Both the position numbers and the translations under genes were made by a program. A stretch of DNA of 64,000 bases from assembly GCA_947579665.1 (NCBI GenBank), contig CANPUZ010000050.1, positions 186,001-250,000 of the forward strand, read 5' to 3'. The stretch's first letter is position 1; every line of letters starts with the position of its first letter. Positions 1-11,018 of this stretch are shown piece by piece. The stretch comes from Sympetrum striolatum. Lineage: Eukaryota > Arthropoda > Insecta > Odonata > Libellulidae. The notes under the pieces were generated by a model that had not been told where the DNA came from, did no database searches, and saw only the letters and a program-made list of their open reading frames with translations.

Positions 1-466
1 TACTTCCGGTTTATCGGTATTTCATGAATAACTCCTAATCAACCGGTGATACAAAAATATGATGATTACAAAAGTTATAGTATTTTACATTTTCTAAAAC
101 TTTTATAAGTAATACAATGTACGTATAAATCATATTTATGGAGATATTTTGAAAACCGGAAATGCGCTTTAATGAATAAAGCTCGACTTCCGGTTGACCG
201 ATTTACTCCAAAAACTAATCAACTCTGACAGCACACACCACAGTACTACATATGAAGTTTGGTATTGATACGACCAAAAGTTTTCACGTTAGAGCGTCCA
301 CTATCACACACACACAACACACACACACACACAAACACAGACATTCCGAAAATGGTCAAAACGTGTTCTAGGGACCCCAAAACATGTATTTCCGTTGAAA
401 TCTCGAAGTCGAATTTTTTCATGAAAACAATACTTTCTCTATACTTCGTATATGGAGAAATTAAAA
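1..466 (+). mobile_element. Family B repeat, right-hand part
   Basis: This is the right-hand part of a non-coding transposon-like repeat seen many times in the window. It holds one module with a CCGGAAGT-type motif at both ends, then a CA microsatellite, then a terminal segment ending in TATGGAGAAATTAAAAA. The left part lies outside the window. There is no credible protein: the open frame across it reads the CA tract as a His-Thr run. The copy at 51650-52115 matches it closely and shares its downstream flank, so the two are related by segmental duplication and not by separate insertion. Confidence 0.75.
304..339. repeat. CA microsatellite inside family B
   Basis: A slightly interrupted CA run. 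It sits at the same internal position as the CA tracts in the other family B copies, just before the conserved right-terminal segment, so it belongs to the element. Confidence 0.9.
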
Positions 467-615
467 AAAGCGATACAGGGAAGTTGTTGCCAGGACAGAT
501 GGTTACTAATGGTTCGAGCGAAGTATTAGAGAAGCGAATAGCTCTCCAGGTTAGTTAGGGATGTCGGTGTTTTACACCCGCTGCCACGCACCACTGGTGG
601 ATTGCAGGGTTTAAA
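466..615 (+). mobile_element. Probable non-LTR retrotransposon 3' end
   Basis: The segment contains an ACACCCGCTGCCACGCACC motif followed by a GCAGGGT motif. The same pairing occurs at 49900-49960 and, more diverged, at 16021-16060, where it follows a recognisable non-LTR ORF2 C-terminus. I therefore read it as the extreme 3' end of the same type of retrotransposon. No protein can be recognised in this copy. It abuts the family B end here and again at 52115. Confidence 0.45.
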
Positions 616-3277
616 TATGAATTAAGGCTTCGTTTACATCAATTCTGTGGACCAAAGTATTATAGCTAGGGGGTAAGGCAAGTATTCATACAGTACATAG
701 AAAAAGTAACGCAAAGTAAATTCGCGTTGTGCACTTTTTATTGGAAAAAATTCTAAACTGTCACGTAAAATCTACATGAATGTAAATGCTGACGGAATTT
801 TTTTCAAATACTTATTCAGATAACTATTCTAATGACGTGGATGGAAATTTTATAAATTATATATTTGCATAGTAACTCATTTACGAAAAATGTGATTATT
901 TCAAATACGAAGAAAGTGGACGCAAGGTCTGTTTCAATTCATTCCGTAGACCAAAATAAAACAGCTAAGTAGTTGAGAACTTCAGAGTACGTAGAAAATG
1001 TGCCATTCAATTTAAAATTGTTACTTTCTGTGGCTATACCTCAGCAAGTATGGCTGTGGAATTTATACTCACTTCCAAAAAATCGGATTCGTGAATTTTC
1101 TCTTCCGAGCCAAACTTTAACAGACAAAGGGCTGAAAGTGTTTCACCTTTCTTTGACTGTTGTAATCAATTCTGTAGCCGAAACCTAAAGGAAAGCAATG
1201 GCAAACTACCTCACTCCTCATCCTGCCTAGTGAACCTCATTCCTCCTGTAAGCTCTCAGTAGCTCATGTCAGAGGGGATGAGGTTCCAACTGGCCTTTGA
1301 GCTGAATTCCTTTACAGACAGACACTATTGAAACTTTGACAGTTTGTAGAAAAAAACAAAGCTAATCTCTAATAGAAAAGAAATGAAGGAAATGTTCACT
1401 TTTCACGCACATCCAAGCAACAATTGGGAAATATTTAAACGATTGTGTAGTTATGTGATTATTATTTGAGGTTTTCTTTAATTAATAATCGATTTCGTTG
1501 TTATATCTCCAATTATTGCTATAATTAAAGCAGTTGCCGTAGGTATCCTAGATACAAAGCTCATAAGAATTGATTACCTAGTGATATATTAAATAAAATT
1601 AATTTGTTAACCCCATTGGTTACATTGTTATATTTATAAGAGTTGCCATAGCTATTTTATCCTATATTCAAAAGGTAGAACATTTGAGTTCTGATGAAAC
1701 CTTTTGTCATACATGGTCAGATCTCGTCGATTGCATCAAAACGGGTCCCTATTTGACTATATTTTTCACAAGTTTAAGCAATTTACGGCTTAGAAACTGA
1801 ATTTTTTCACCGGAATTTCGACTTTTCGATCTCTTTATCGCAAACTGCGAATGAAATGGAAGACTATCCATAGTATTTATGAGTATATTTCGTCCGGAGC
1901 CTCAAAATGACTCCATACTTGACTAGTTTTGCTCGATTTTAAGGAAATAGTGTCACAGAAAACGGAAGTTTTCTGATTATTTTCTGGTTTTCGACGTTTA
2001 TTTTAGGGATTTCAAATCCGTGAAAGATTTGTTCGTAATTTCAGGAACAATAAGGCCAAAAAACGGAAAATTTTCGAAAAAAATCCCATTTTTTGTTGAT
2101 ATTTCCGTAAATTGCTAAGAAAAAATTGAATATTTGAATAATTTGACTGATCTTGTTGAGATCTTCAAAGCGATTCAAATTTGACTATTTGTCACGAATT
2201 TTAGGAAAAATACATACAAGGAAAGGGTTTAGGTGACTTTGCACATAAGGGCCTGCACTCAGGAAAATTCCGAAGGAAAAACGGACTTGAAAAGAGTCTG
2301 ACAGGGCCGGGAATCGAACCCGCGACCTTCCTCTATCCGAGAGGTTTTCTAAACCATCTAGGGTATTCTGGCCGGGTATCCAACGGTCCGGGTTCGATTC
2401 CTGGCCCCGTCAGACTTTTTTTCAAGTCCGCTTTTGCTGTTTTATTTATTTCAACCAGAGTTCAGTGCTTTTGACTGCAAAAATTTTCATAAATGTCGCA
2501 CCGAGTTCAAATGAAATTAGGAAAATTGATGAAATTCTTTTTTCAAAAGCTATTTGAAGAGAACTGTTCTAGTTAAATCACTGAAAATGTCATACACTAG
2601 AGATTTTCGTGCTTCCTCCATGTTGCTGATACCACATCCTTAGGAAAAATAAAGTGAATGACGAAAATTGTATGTTTTCAAAGATGGCCGACCATTAGTG
2701 AACGAGCACAGTTTCACTGAATTCTGTAGCCGAAACTCAGATTGTTAGGAGGTGAAGAATTTCACAGATCGTAGACGAAATAATATAAACATTGACATTA
2801 TTAATGCTTGTATCCACATATTCGTAAGTTTGGCTAAGTAAATTAAACTAATTTCCAAAAACCTTGTTTGTGTCGAAGATGGCCGAATGGGATGCAAGCA
2901 TTATTTCAATTAATTCTACAGACGCAACTTTATTAGCTAAGAAGTTAGGAATTTCGCACTTTATAGAACAAAATACAATATTCAAAATGTTGAATTTATT
3001 TATATACGAGTAAAATTCTGCAGGCAAATGGTTTAATTTTGAGTAAGATTAATAAGGAAAATATTTATTTTGAATCAATACTACTTTCTTTGAATCAAAA
3101 TAACCTGTATGGTCACTGCTTCAAATCTCAGCTGCTCATAAAATGTTTTTCCTTAGGAAACGGTTTTTTCTATAGCATAACATAAATATACATACACATG
3201 CAAAGTGCCAACTGTCTGTCTTCACGGTAAAGACTCCGAAAGAATTATGAAAATTCAACCAATATGTTCTAAATTGG
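600..3277. repeat. Degenerate repeat block with GATGGCCGA motif
   Basis: This block has no gene. Its right part contains units in which a GATGGCCGA-type motif (near 2684 and 2876) is followed by wording close to TCAATTGATTCTGTAGCCGAAAC. Diverged copies recur at about 350 bp spacing in 4985-6033, 6711-7795 and 52266-55029. Positions 600 to about 2555 are nearly collinear with 52250-54205. Embedded in it are a CTCACTCCTCATCCTG segment near 1210-1300, also seen near 39 kb, and a tRNA-like palindrome (2278-2434). I do not recognise the family. Confidence 0.6.
2278..2434. repeat. Palindrome of two facing tRNA-like halves
   Basis: Arms of about 50 nt (2278-2327 and 2385-2434) are inverted copies of each other around a 57-nt centre. 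Each arm carries a perfect or near-perfect polymerase III B box, GGTTCGATTCC, so a B box is present on both strands. On the minus strand an A-box-like TGGTTTAGAA lies upstream of the B box at roughly tRNA spacing. The acceptor stem does not pair, so this is tRNA-derived repeat DNA and not a tRNA gene. Confidence 0.65.
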
Positions 3278-3405
3278 AGGATGTTAAGAATAAGGTTTAA
3301 CAAATACTTTTTTCCACAGATTTATTTGCAAAACGACCGGTTTCGGCACAGATCGGCCATCTTCAGGTAAGGAAGTTACATACAAGAAAGCTTATATAGG
3401 GAAAA

Positions 3406-3738
3406 ATGAGGGGTAAGTCATCATTTCATCATTACTTAAATACCCTTCACCCTACCATCAAGTTCACCTTAGAATTAGAAAAAAATCATTCACTCAATTT
3501 CCTGGATCTCACCCTTTACCATACCCAGAACAAAATAACCTTCTCCATTTTCCGTAAGCCTACTTATACTGACCATACCATTCCTGCTTCCTCAAACCAT
3601 CACCCCGCTCAAAAACATTCTTCTTTCCATGCCCTTATCCACCGTCTAACGCATATCCCTATGAACAAAGTTGATTTCAATAAGGAACTGTCTACAATCA
3701 AATACATTGCTGAAAAAACGGTTTCCAATCCAAATTAA
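3406..3738 (+). pseudogene. Penelope-like reverse transcriptase, C-terminal fragment
   Basis: The 110-residue frame matches the region that follows the reverse transcriptase catalytic core in Penelope-like elements: LNFLDLTL at residues 30-37, FRKPTYTD at 49-56, then a His- and Ser-rich stretch and a helical segment ending near a stop. The first residues are read from the inverted repeat, so the ATG is not a natural start. The true reading passes into the downstream frame by a single-base shift near 3725-3738. The fingers, palm and YxDD motif are absent. Confidence 0.85.
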
Positions 3739-3740
3739 TA

Positions 3741-4352
3741 GACAAACTTCTTTCCAAAAAAATCCGGAAATTAACAATTAACAGAATCTTTCTTCCATCT
3801 GTCAACCAACCTGAAAATCCACCCAAATGGCGAAGATTTAATTTCATAGATGATTGTTCATTAAAAATTGCCAATATCCTCCCTAAAGAAACCATTCAAC
3901 CTGCATTCTACAATAACCACAACCTAGGTTCTTACTTGGTAAACAATAAAGACAAAATAGAAACAAAATTAAAATCAGGTATTTATAAATTAAAATGTAA
4001 CGATTGCGAATCCGTATATATTGGTCAAACCGGGAGAAATTTCAATATCCGTGTAAAAGAGCACAATCATTCTTTTTTAAATAATACTCCCTCCTCTCAC
4101 TTTGCTCAACACCTAAATGATTCCCACCATTCCTCATCTTTCATTCCTGAAATTCTGCATATCCTTCGAAAAGGTCCCAAAATGAATTTCTTGGAGCAGA
4201 GAGAAATTTTAACGTCTAAAATTGTTTCCCAGAACGTAGTTAACGAAATAGTTCCAGTATCTTACTCTCCCTTACTTCTTTGTACTCTCCCAAAAAGCTC
4301 TCTCCAAGATAAGACCAACCTTTACCCCCCGGATAGTTCTCACAAGACCTAA
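3741..4352 (+). pseudogene. GIY-YIG endonuclease domain of Penelope-like element
   Basis: This frame continues the protein after the frameshift; the first ATG in it is at 3936. Counting from that Met, the GIY-YIG family signature is complete: GIY at 15-17, a zinc-binding-type CNDC at 21-24, YIG at 28-30, an Arg at 39 with His at 43, and a candidate metal-binding Glu at 87 in NFLEQREI. In Penelope-like elements this domain nicks target DNA for retrotransposition. The domain itself looks uninterrupted, which suggests a fairly recent copy, but it is cut off from a working reverse transcriptase. Confidence 0.88.
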
Positions 4353-4459
4353 CCCTTCCTTTCCACCCTCTCCCCCCCTTCTCCCTACCCTTTCAAAATG
4401 CTTTGTTTCTTTACCCCTCATTTTCCCTATATAAGCTTTCTGGTATGTAACATCCTTAC

Positions 4460-4491
4460 CTGAAGATGGCCGATCTGTGCCGAAACCGGTC
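4460..4491 (+). ncRNA. Hammerhead-ribozyme-like motif in Penelope terminal repeat
   Basis: The segment has CTGAAGA (fits CUGANGA), a short GGCC/GGC-type stem region, GAAAC, and then CCGGTC, where cleavage would follow the final C. Penelope-like terminal repeats are known to carry minimal hammerhead motifs with a very short helix III of this kind. Helix II pairs only with a bulge in my hand fold, so activity is uncertain. The inverted counterpart is at 3335-3366 on the minus strand. Confidence 0.5.
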
Positions 4492-4589
4492 GTTTTGCAA
4501 ATAAATCTGTGGAAAAAAGTATTTGTTAAACTTTATTCTTAACATCCTCTGTTATGGATTTCCACACGGTAAAGCCTGCCACAATCGAT

Positions 4590-4984
4590 TTAATTCTAAA
4601 TGGGAGATATATTTACCGTCTGGCATCGAATCCGGGTCTTCCTGGTGCTACTTCCAATGCAGTACAACAGAAGATCACTATTTATAACTATGTGTGAAAA
4701 TTCAAGCAGAAATATTGGATGTAACTGCCTCAAACGACGTCCTACTCTTCCCTTATATTCCTTATGTGAGAAATTTAAATGTGATCTGGCATCGAACCCA
4801 GGTACAGCATGGTCTTATATAATTTTTTTCATAACCGAGTCTTAAAATACATCTTCTATCTAAGCAAGAACTTCCTATCATTTCAGTTAGTGCATCAAAA
4901 AAAATAATAATTTTAAATGTGAGATTTATTTACCGCCCGGAATCGAACCATGGTCTTCCTGGTGATACTTCATATGTAGCCATA
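4590..4984 (-). repeat. B-box repeat superfamily, three subunits
   Basis: Three subunits each contain a reverse-complement B-box-like core (TCGAATCC at 4626, TCGAACCC at 4792, TCGAACCA at 4943), spaced 166 and 151 bp. The flanking text, including an AGAAGATCAC block and a GAAAATTCAAGCAGAAATAT block, recurs at 20868, 24454 and, inverted, throughout 62870-64000. No protein is encoded. Confidence 0.7.
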
Positions 4985-6033
4985 GAGTGGTATGTTTGGA
5001 TGGAGAAAACAAAATAACTTCCGAAAAATATGTTTCCACATATGTCCAGCCTGGTTGCAAGCTCTTCTTAAATTGATTTTGCAGCAAAAACTATGATTAG
5101 CATGATGTTAAAAATTTCACAGATTATACCAAAGTCAATAATAATTCCATTGACGTTATATGCAGAGGATAAATTATCTTACTTTTCATTACAAAAATTC
5201 AAATACGTAGCATCGAATTAACATAAATGAAGGAAAAATGGTGAAACCTTTTTTCAAATACTATTCCAAATAAACTTTTCTAAGTACTAGAAGGTTTAAT
5301 AAATTATAGACTTGCGAACTTCATCCATGTTCTTGATACCACATCCTCAGGGAAAATAAACTGAATTCCGAAATCTTCGACAAATTTAAATATGGCCGAC
5401 TTGGATGCAGAATCTATTTCAATTGATTCTGTAGTCGAAACTATTACAGTACCTACACTGACAATTTCGCAGTTTATGGATGAAAGAATGAGGAATTTAG
5501 CTGTGTGATTTGTTTTTGCTAGACGTTTCTATGTTTTGTCACAATAATTTTGAAATTGGTCACATAAAATCGTCACCAAAAAAATGATGTTAAATTAATG
5601 AAACAGAAAAAGTTGAAATTTTTGCAGTAAATAGACGAAATAACGTAAATGATAACAGAGTCAATTTTTGCAACCATAATATCGTAAGTTTCACTACAAA
5701 AATTAAAAGTGTCATCCGAAAAATTTTGCTGATTTCGAAGATGGCCGATCAGAATGCAAGTGAAACTTCAATTAACTCTGTAGCGAAAATTGACATTGGT
5801 AACACGTTGACACTTTGACATGTTATAAACAAAGTAACACAAATGTAAGTGACATTATTTGTTTTAACGATGATTTCGTATTTTGTCTGCAAAAAATTTC
5901 AAAAATGTCGCATAAGATTAACGTCAATGAAGAACGTATTGATTGTCTTATCTAATGCTTTACCAAGAGAAATATTCCAATCAGGTAGCGAAAGTTTCAT
6001 AAAGACTTAATTTTTAGCAGACGTACATTGGTA
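4985..6033. repeat. GATGGCCGA-type repeat units
   Basis: About three diverged units of roughly 350 bp; the key motif lies near 5392 and 5742. From about 5275 onward the block is collinear with 54215-55029, and both copies end at the same junction with a family A element. No gene is visible. Confidence 0.6.
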
Positions 6034-6710
6034 TTTTTACTTTCTCCCTATACGTAGTAAAGAGAAAGTATTGTATTCGCAAAATAAAATTCGACCTCCA
6101 GATTTCGACGGAAATAGATGTTTTGGGGCCCATAGAGCATGTTTTAGCTATTTTCCAGAACATGTCTGTCTGTGGTTAAAAAGTTTGTGGGCGCTCTATC
6201 TTAAAAAGGAATTATTCGATCATTTCCAAAATTCATAATTAGAATTTTAGTAATAATACCAAGAGTTGATTAGTTTTTGGAGAATATCGCTTAACCGAAA
6301 GTTGCAGTTTATCCGAAACAAAGTTTTGTTTCTTAAATATCTCTGTCAGAATGCAATGTAGGTAGATACATTTAAATACAAAAGTTGTAGATAATGTACT
6401 TTACTACAACTTTTGTATGAAACATTTTTTTGTAACACTGATTGTTTAGGAGTTATTCTAGAATAATGGTTGACCGGAAGTTGCTGTTTATCCCGAAATG
6501 GAAGTTTTTCTTAAATATCTCTGTCAGAATGCAATGTAGGTATACATAATTATTCATAAAAGTTATAGATAATGTATTTTACTTCAACTTTTGTATGAAA
6601 CATTTTTCTGTAACACTTATTGTTTAGGAGTTATTTATATATATTACCGGCATAGGCTTCTGTTTTTAATAAATACGGAGAGGTTCATGTGTTGGCCACG
6701 TCAGATTTTT
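6034..6710 (-). mobile_element. Family A repeat, reverse orientation
   Basis: The copy runs from the hairpin end (TTTTTACTTTCTCCCTATAC) to the inner end (GTTGGCCACGTCAGATTTTT). Between them are about three diverged modules of about 180 bp, each with a CCGGAAGTTG-type motif, a CTCTGTCAGAATGCAATGTA block and a TTATAGATAATGTA block. It shares both terminal motifs with family B. It is non-coding. Confidence 0.8.
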
Positions 6711-7795
6711 TAACATGTTAAATAAAAAAAACTTACGAAAAAATTGATGTTTTCTGATATGGTCAACCTAGTTTTAAGATTCTTCTGAAATTAATTCTGT
6801 ATCAAAAACTGTAAATAGCATGATGTTTAAAATTTCACAGATTATTCGAAAATGAATAATAATTGCACTGACATTATTTGCTGAGGATAAAATTTCGTAT
6901 TGCTCATTACAAAAATTCAAATACGTCGCATCGAATTAACAAAAATGAAGGAAAAAATAATGAAACCTTTATTTTGAAATGCTATTCCAAATGAATTATT
7001 GTTTGTACGAGGCTGAAAGTTTAGTAAAATATATACTTGCGTATTTACACCACATCCATGACATAACGCACTTAGGAAAAGCAAGTGAATGAAGAAACAC
7101 TTTATGCTTTCAAAGATGGCCGACCTGGCTGAACAAGCCCTGCGTCGATTAATTCTACAGCAAAAACTATTATAGGTACCCCATCAAAAATTTCATACCC
7201 TACAAAGGAAAGAAAACTTAGTTTAGGTGTGATATCTGTTTTGACAAGATTCAAGTACTTTTGACTTCAAAAATTCAAAATGACTCATTGAATTAGCATA
7301 ATTGAAGACTGTATTGATTTTATGCACTTATTATTTTTACAAACGCAATTCAAAGTGGACTATTTTAATTATATGCTTGGAAATTTCATGAAATTTATGC
7401 TTATTTATACATCTACATGAAAAAAGAACTTAATTGGGAAAGATTTGATGTTTTCAATCATGGCTGAACATGATGCGAAATCTATTTTAATTGATTCAGT
7501 AGCTGAAAACATTAATAGCGATTAAACTTAAGCTTTCACAGCTTATAAAAAATATAATGAAGGATTGAGCTGTGTTATTTCTTTTAACCAGACCCATACA
7601 CGTTTTGCCATGACAATTTTTAAAACGGTGGCATAAAATTAACATAAATGAAGACGTTTTGATGAAAAAAATTAATTTTTCGAATTCTTTTTCAAGAGAA
7701 ATTTTCCAGCTACACAGCTGAAAGAATTTACCAATCACAGATGAGATTATTAGAGATTTAACGATATTCATTGCGTTGATCTATTAATTAATCAC
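6711..7795. repeat. GATGGCCGA-type repeat units
   Basis: Further diverged units, with the key motif near 7117 and 7467 (350 bp apart). The short open frames seen here are read through repeat text and are not credible genes. Positions 7796-8104 beyond it show nothing I can name. Confidence 0.55.
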
Positions 7796-8104
7796 CAGCC
7801 TCTATTCTAATTTCACTTAACTTACGTTGACTTGCTCTTGATTATCAGACAGTATTTACACTTCCCAGGACCAGAACAAGTCGTTAACGATGCCAAAAAT
7901 GTCTTGTATTTTTAACTTCCGTATTAACCGTACGTTCCTTTTATCATAATACATGATTCGACTGTCAAAAATTACAGAGTTAAAATTAAATAGTTTACCA
8001 ATCATATAAATAATCCCAAAACGATATTGCAATGCACTATAGAAATATATTAATAACAACGAAAGTCAAACAATCACCTTATAGAAATATAATTGGAAAT
8101 GAAT

Positions 8105-8500
8105 TCCAACAATTAGTTTCCCATTTATATTCGTACGAGAGTTCAACAATCACCTTTGTCGCTAGGGAATTGTTTACGCTCACGAAATCACACAAATATT
8201 TCGTCTTTTTCGTCTGATTTCTCTCAATTTAGACTCGTAAACGATTTTCCACGACCGAAATAAGAATCTTTGCTTAATTTCCTCTCTTTTGGTGTTCGTC
8301 TCGATTTCGTACGAACATTATTTCTGATTTAATTCAACGAAAGAAAAAATGTCTGCAATCGATCAAAACGAACTTTGCGTGCATTTCTTATGAGAGAGAC
8401 GATTCGACTCGTCCAGAGTCGCACCAAGGATACTCTGGACGGACAAATATATTTATTTAATACTCCATTGGACCTTTAACGACTCCTACAATTTATAATC
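8105..8500 (-). mobile_element. Family C short interspersed repeat
   Basis: On the minus strand the repeat begins near a B-box-like GGTGCGACTCTGGACG (GGTTCGACTC in most copies), followed by a TAAGAAATGCACGCAAAGTT block, a conserved A-rich middle and a tail-side block with ATCACCTTTGT on the plus strand. The layout suggests a tRNA-related SINE, but I find no convincing A box and no target-site duplication. Confidence 0.7.
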
Positions 8501-10030
8501 CTAATGTGTTCGAGCAAGCGTAGCATAATTTGGACTCGTTTTGAAGAATTCAATGAGATATTTCCAAATATTGAACAAAAGTTCGGTTTACGCAAGCAAT
8601 TAACGAAGAAAATGTCAAAACTATTAACTTTTCTTATATTATGCCTTAGTGCAGTGGTACTCAACCTTTTATGGCGCCCGAGCACCAAAGGGCGATACCG
8701 AAAGCGAGGTGGGCACCACATAACATTTCCGTCCATGGTGACATTCAGGCCATCCCTTGGCAATATTATCACTTTACCTGTTAACCGTTGGCAGTTCGAA
8801 AAAAAAATAAACGTTCCATGGTAAATAAGATCCAAAATATTACAACGAATATAATTGCATCACAACTTCATACGTGAGAACCTCTCATGTGAGAAATTAT
8901 TTATCTCCGAAGAAGATTTGATAACGGGGAATACATCTGGTGTGAAGGTTTTCGTGTGCAGCGCTACGTTCCGGAAACAGGAGTCCTTGATTACGAGGAG
9001 TTTGATACATTGATAAGCTGAGCTGAATCTTCGCATTCACGTAATGAACTAAATATGACGTAGATACGCGTCTTGTTAATCTGGACATAAGAGGGGTAAT
9101 ATGTTTACGAAACCAAAGACCAGGACAACCAAGTTTCTAACCCCTTCTTAGCCAAACCTCCACTCTATTCCCGATCCCAAGAAACAATGTTGTAGCAAAT
9201 AAAGAAAATGTTTTTACCGAAGCTTGGCAGGCACTGTACGAGGTCGCTGCGGTTGAGTAAACCTACCTAAGTAGATCTATTTAAATTGAATTAAATCCCT
9301 CCACGAACTTTAAATGTCGTGAACAAAATCTGGATCATTAAATCGATTTCCCGTTTTCAAATCACCAATTATCGTTCCCATTTAGTAAAATTGACTGAAA
9401 TACTTACGTAACATCCTGGCTGAGCTTGTTCCGAATTTAGTTATCAAAGAATTAAAATATTGGAGCATTTATTCAATGCTATCACCCCCGTCAACAATGA
9501 CGTTATTCAAATTTATTTATTTTGTTACGAAAAGATTTAATAAACTCCATACGAAACTGAAATTTCGCCATTTTTTCGAGAAAGAAAACCATTAATCATT
9601 TGAAATCATAATCACAAAAGCATATTTTTAACCTATAATATTGCTGAATTTAAGTTTCCGAGGTTAACTGATGGTTTCATTGCAAACAAAATGTCTGCTC
9701 TTCTTCCCAATACATTTCTTAACGTCTTTCCCATTTATATTAGTACGAGAGTACAACAATCAACTTCGTCGTTAAGGAGTTGTTTACTCCCACGAAATCG
9801 CACGATTTTTCCGTCTTTTTTGTCCATATTCTCTCAATTTTGACTCAAATGCGATATTCCACGACCGAAATAAGAATCTTTGTTCAATTTCCTTTCTTTT
9901 GGTGTTCATTTCGATTTCGTACGACCATTATTTCTGATTTAATTCTTCAAAAGAAAAAATGTCTGTAATCCATCAAAACGAACTTTACGTGCATTTCTTA
10001 TGAGAGAGACGATTCGAGTTGTCCAGAATC
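8277..10030. repeat. Segmental duplication, left copy
   Basis: About 1.75 kb is collinear with 55735-57490 with few substitutions and almost no length change. It consists of a 1.2 kb stretch without a recognised gene, bounded on both sides by family C copies. Open frames of 106 and 119 residues overlap on opposite strands within it. Neither resembles a family I know, and they are truncated in the second copy. Confidence 0.85.
8652..8672 (+). mobile_element. hAT-type transposon terminus
   Basis: CAGTGGTACTCAACCTTTT matches the typical terminal inverted repeat of hAT DNA transposons. I could not find an opposite terminus within about 1.5 kb, so only one end can be supported. The same terminus is at 56110 inside the duplicate copy. 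Confidence 0.5.
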
Positions 10031-10036
10031 AAACCG
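9691..10036 (-). mobile_element. Family C short interspersed repeat
   Basis: A copy starting in ATGTCTGCTCTTC and ending in the B-box-like head, which is mutated here (CAGAATCAAACCG). It is cut short compared with the matching copy at 57150-57575, so the duplication boundary or a later deletion lies close to 10036. Confidence 0.7.
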
Positions 10037-10456
10037 AGTTATTAATAGCACACAACTTGAATTAAATCTACTTCTGGGTCATTCCACGCAAATTCGACAA
10101 GAAATTCGGCAAAATTGAAACCCCTTGATGCAACCGATTTTGACCAAATTCGGCAAATCGCTTTGATTTTATATCAAAATGAAAACCCCAAAGCCGTTTT
10201 TTGATAAACTCAATTGTTTACGAAATATTGCAATGTTTATAAATTGAAATTTTACAAAAGTGCCTTCGCATTCGAGGCCATATCTCCGGTAATATAAAAG
10301 CTAAATATACACAGCATGGCTTAATTTAAAGGTCTTGTGTTAGGAAAGACAATCATAGGAAAGTTTATAAAATTTAAACAATTAAATAAAGTTTATAACA
10401 ATTTAAAAGTTTCAAATCGATTTTTGATGGTGTACCTATGCCTTTGATTTTTCTCA
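10037..10456. repeat. Possible transposon end with GGTCATTCCACG
   Basis: GGGTCATTCCACGC at 10076 resembles the terminal motif of the foldback-like element at 18715-19471 (GGCCATTCCATG). The rest, to 10456, is AT-rich with no recognised gene and no opposite terminus that I can see. Confidence 0.3.
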
Positions 10457-11018
10457 TTTTTACTTTCTCCCTATACGTAGTAAAGAGAAAGTATTGTATT
10501 CGCAAAAAAATTTGACCTCCAAATTTTGACGGAAATAGATATTTTGGGGCCCATAGCCTTTTTCGCTATTTTCACGAAATTGTCTGTCGGTGTGTCTGTG
10601 TGTCTGTGGGTCTGTGAGTCTGTGAGTCTGTGAGTCTGTGTTTCTGTCTGTGGTAAAAAAGTTTGTGTGCGCTCTTAAAAAGTAATTATCCGATCATTTC
10701 CAAACTTCATATTCAGTATTTTCATAACAATGTTAAGAGTTGATTAGTTTCTAGTGAATATACCGGAAGTTCCGGTTAAACCGGAACAAAAGTTTGCTTC
10801 TTTAATATCTCCATCAGGATGCAATGTAGGTATATACAATTGTGTACCAAAGTTAAAGATAATGTATTTTACTACAACCTTTTTATGAAACATTTTTCGT
10901 ACCACTGATTGTTTAGGAGTTATTCTTGAATAATGGTTAACCGGAAGTTGTTGTTTATCCAGAAATGGAAGTTTTTCATACATATCTCTGTCAGAATGCA
11001 ATTTACGTATGTACAATT
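10457..11018 (-). mobile_element. Family A repeat, interrupted
   Basis: The hairpin end and two internal modules are present, after which the copy stops at the start of the tandem B-box block. The missing inner end reappears at 13283-13569, so the block seems to have been inserted into, or recombined with, a family A element. From about 10750 the text is almost identical to 55320 onward. Confidence 0.75.
10581..10653 (+). repeat. TCTGTG-type microsatellite
   Basis: An imperfect run of TCTGTG and TCTGTGAG words inside the family A element, at the position where other A copies carry short TCTG runs. Confidence 0.85.

Larger units (their letters stand above)
3278..4548 (+). mobile_element. Short Penelope-like element with 138-bp inverted ends
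   Basis: Two nearly identical 138-bp inverted repeats (3278-3415 and 4411-4548) enclose about 1 kb. The interior encodes the C-terminal part of a Penelope-like reverse transcriptase and a GIY-YIG endonuclease, both on the plus strand. Penelope-like elements are known to carry pseudo-LTRs, often in inverted partial form, and to be 5'-truncated. Most of the reverse transcriptase, including the catalytic aspartates, is missing, so this copy cannot move by itself. It interrupts the GATGGCCGA and B-box repeat block and is absent from the matching place in the duplicate block near 54.2 kb. Confidence 0.9.

Noticed and set aside
8504..8824. Host gene in the duplicated block at 8.3-10 kb
   Set aside because: The frame crosses a hAT-like terminus, overlaps another long frame on the opposite strand, and is disrupted in the duplicate copy at 55962.
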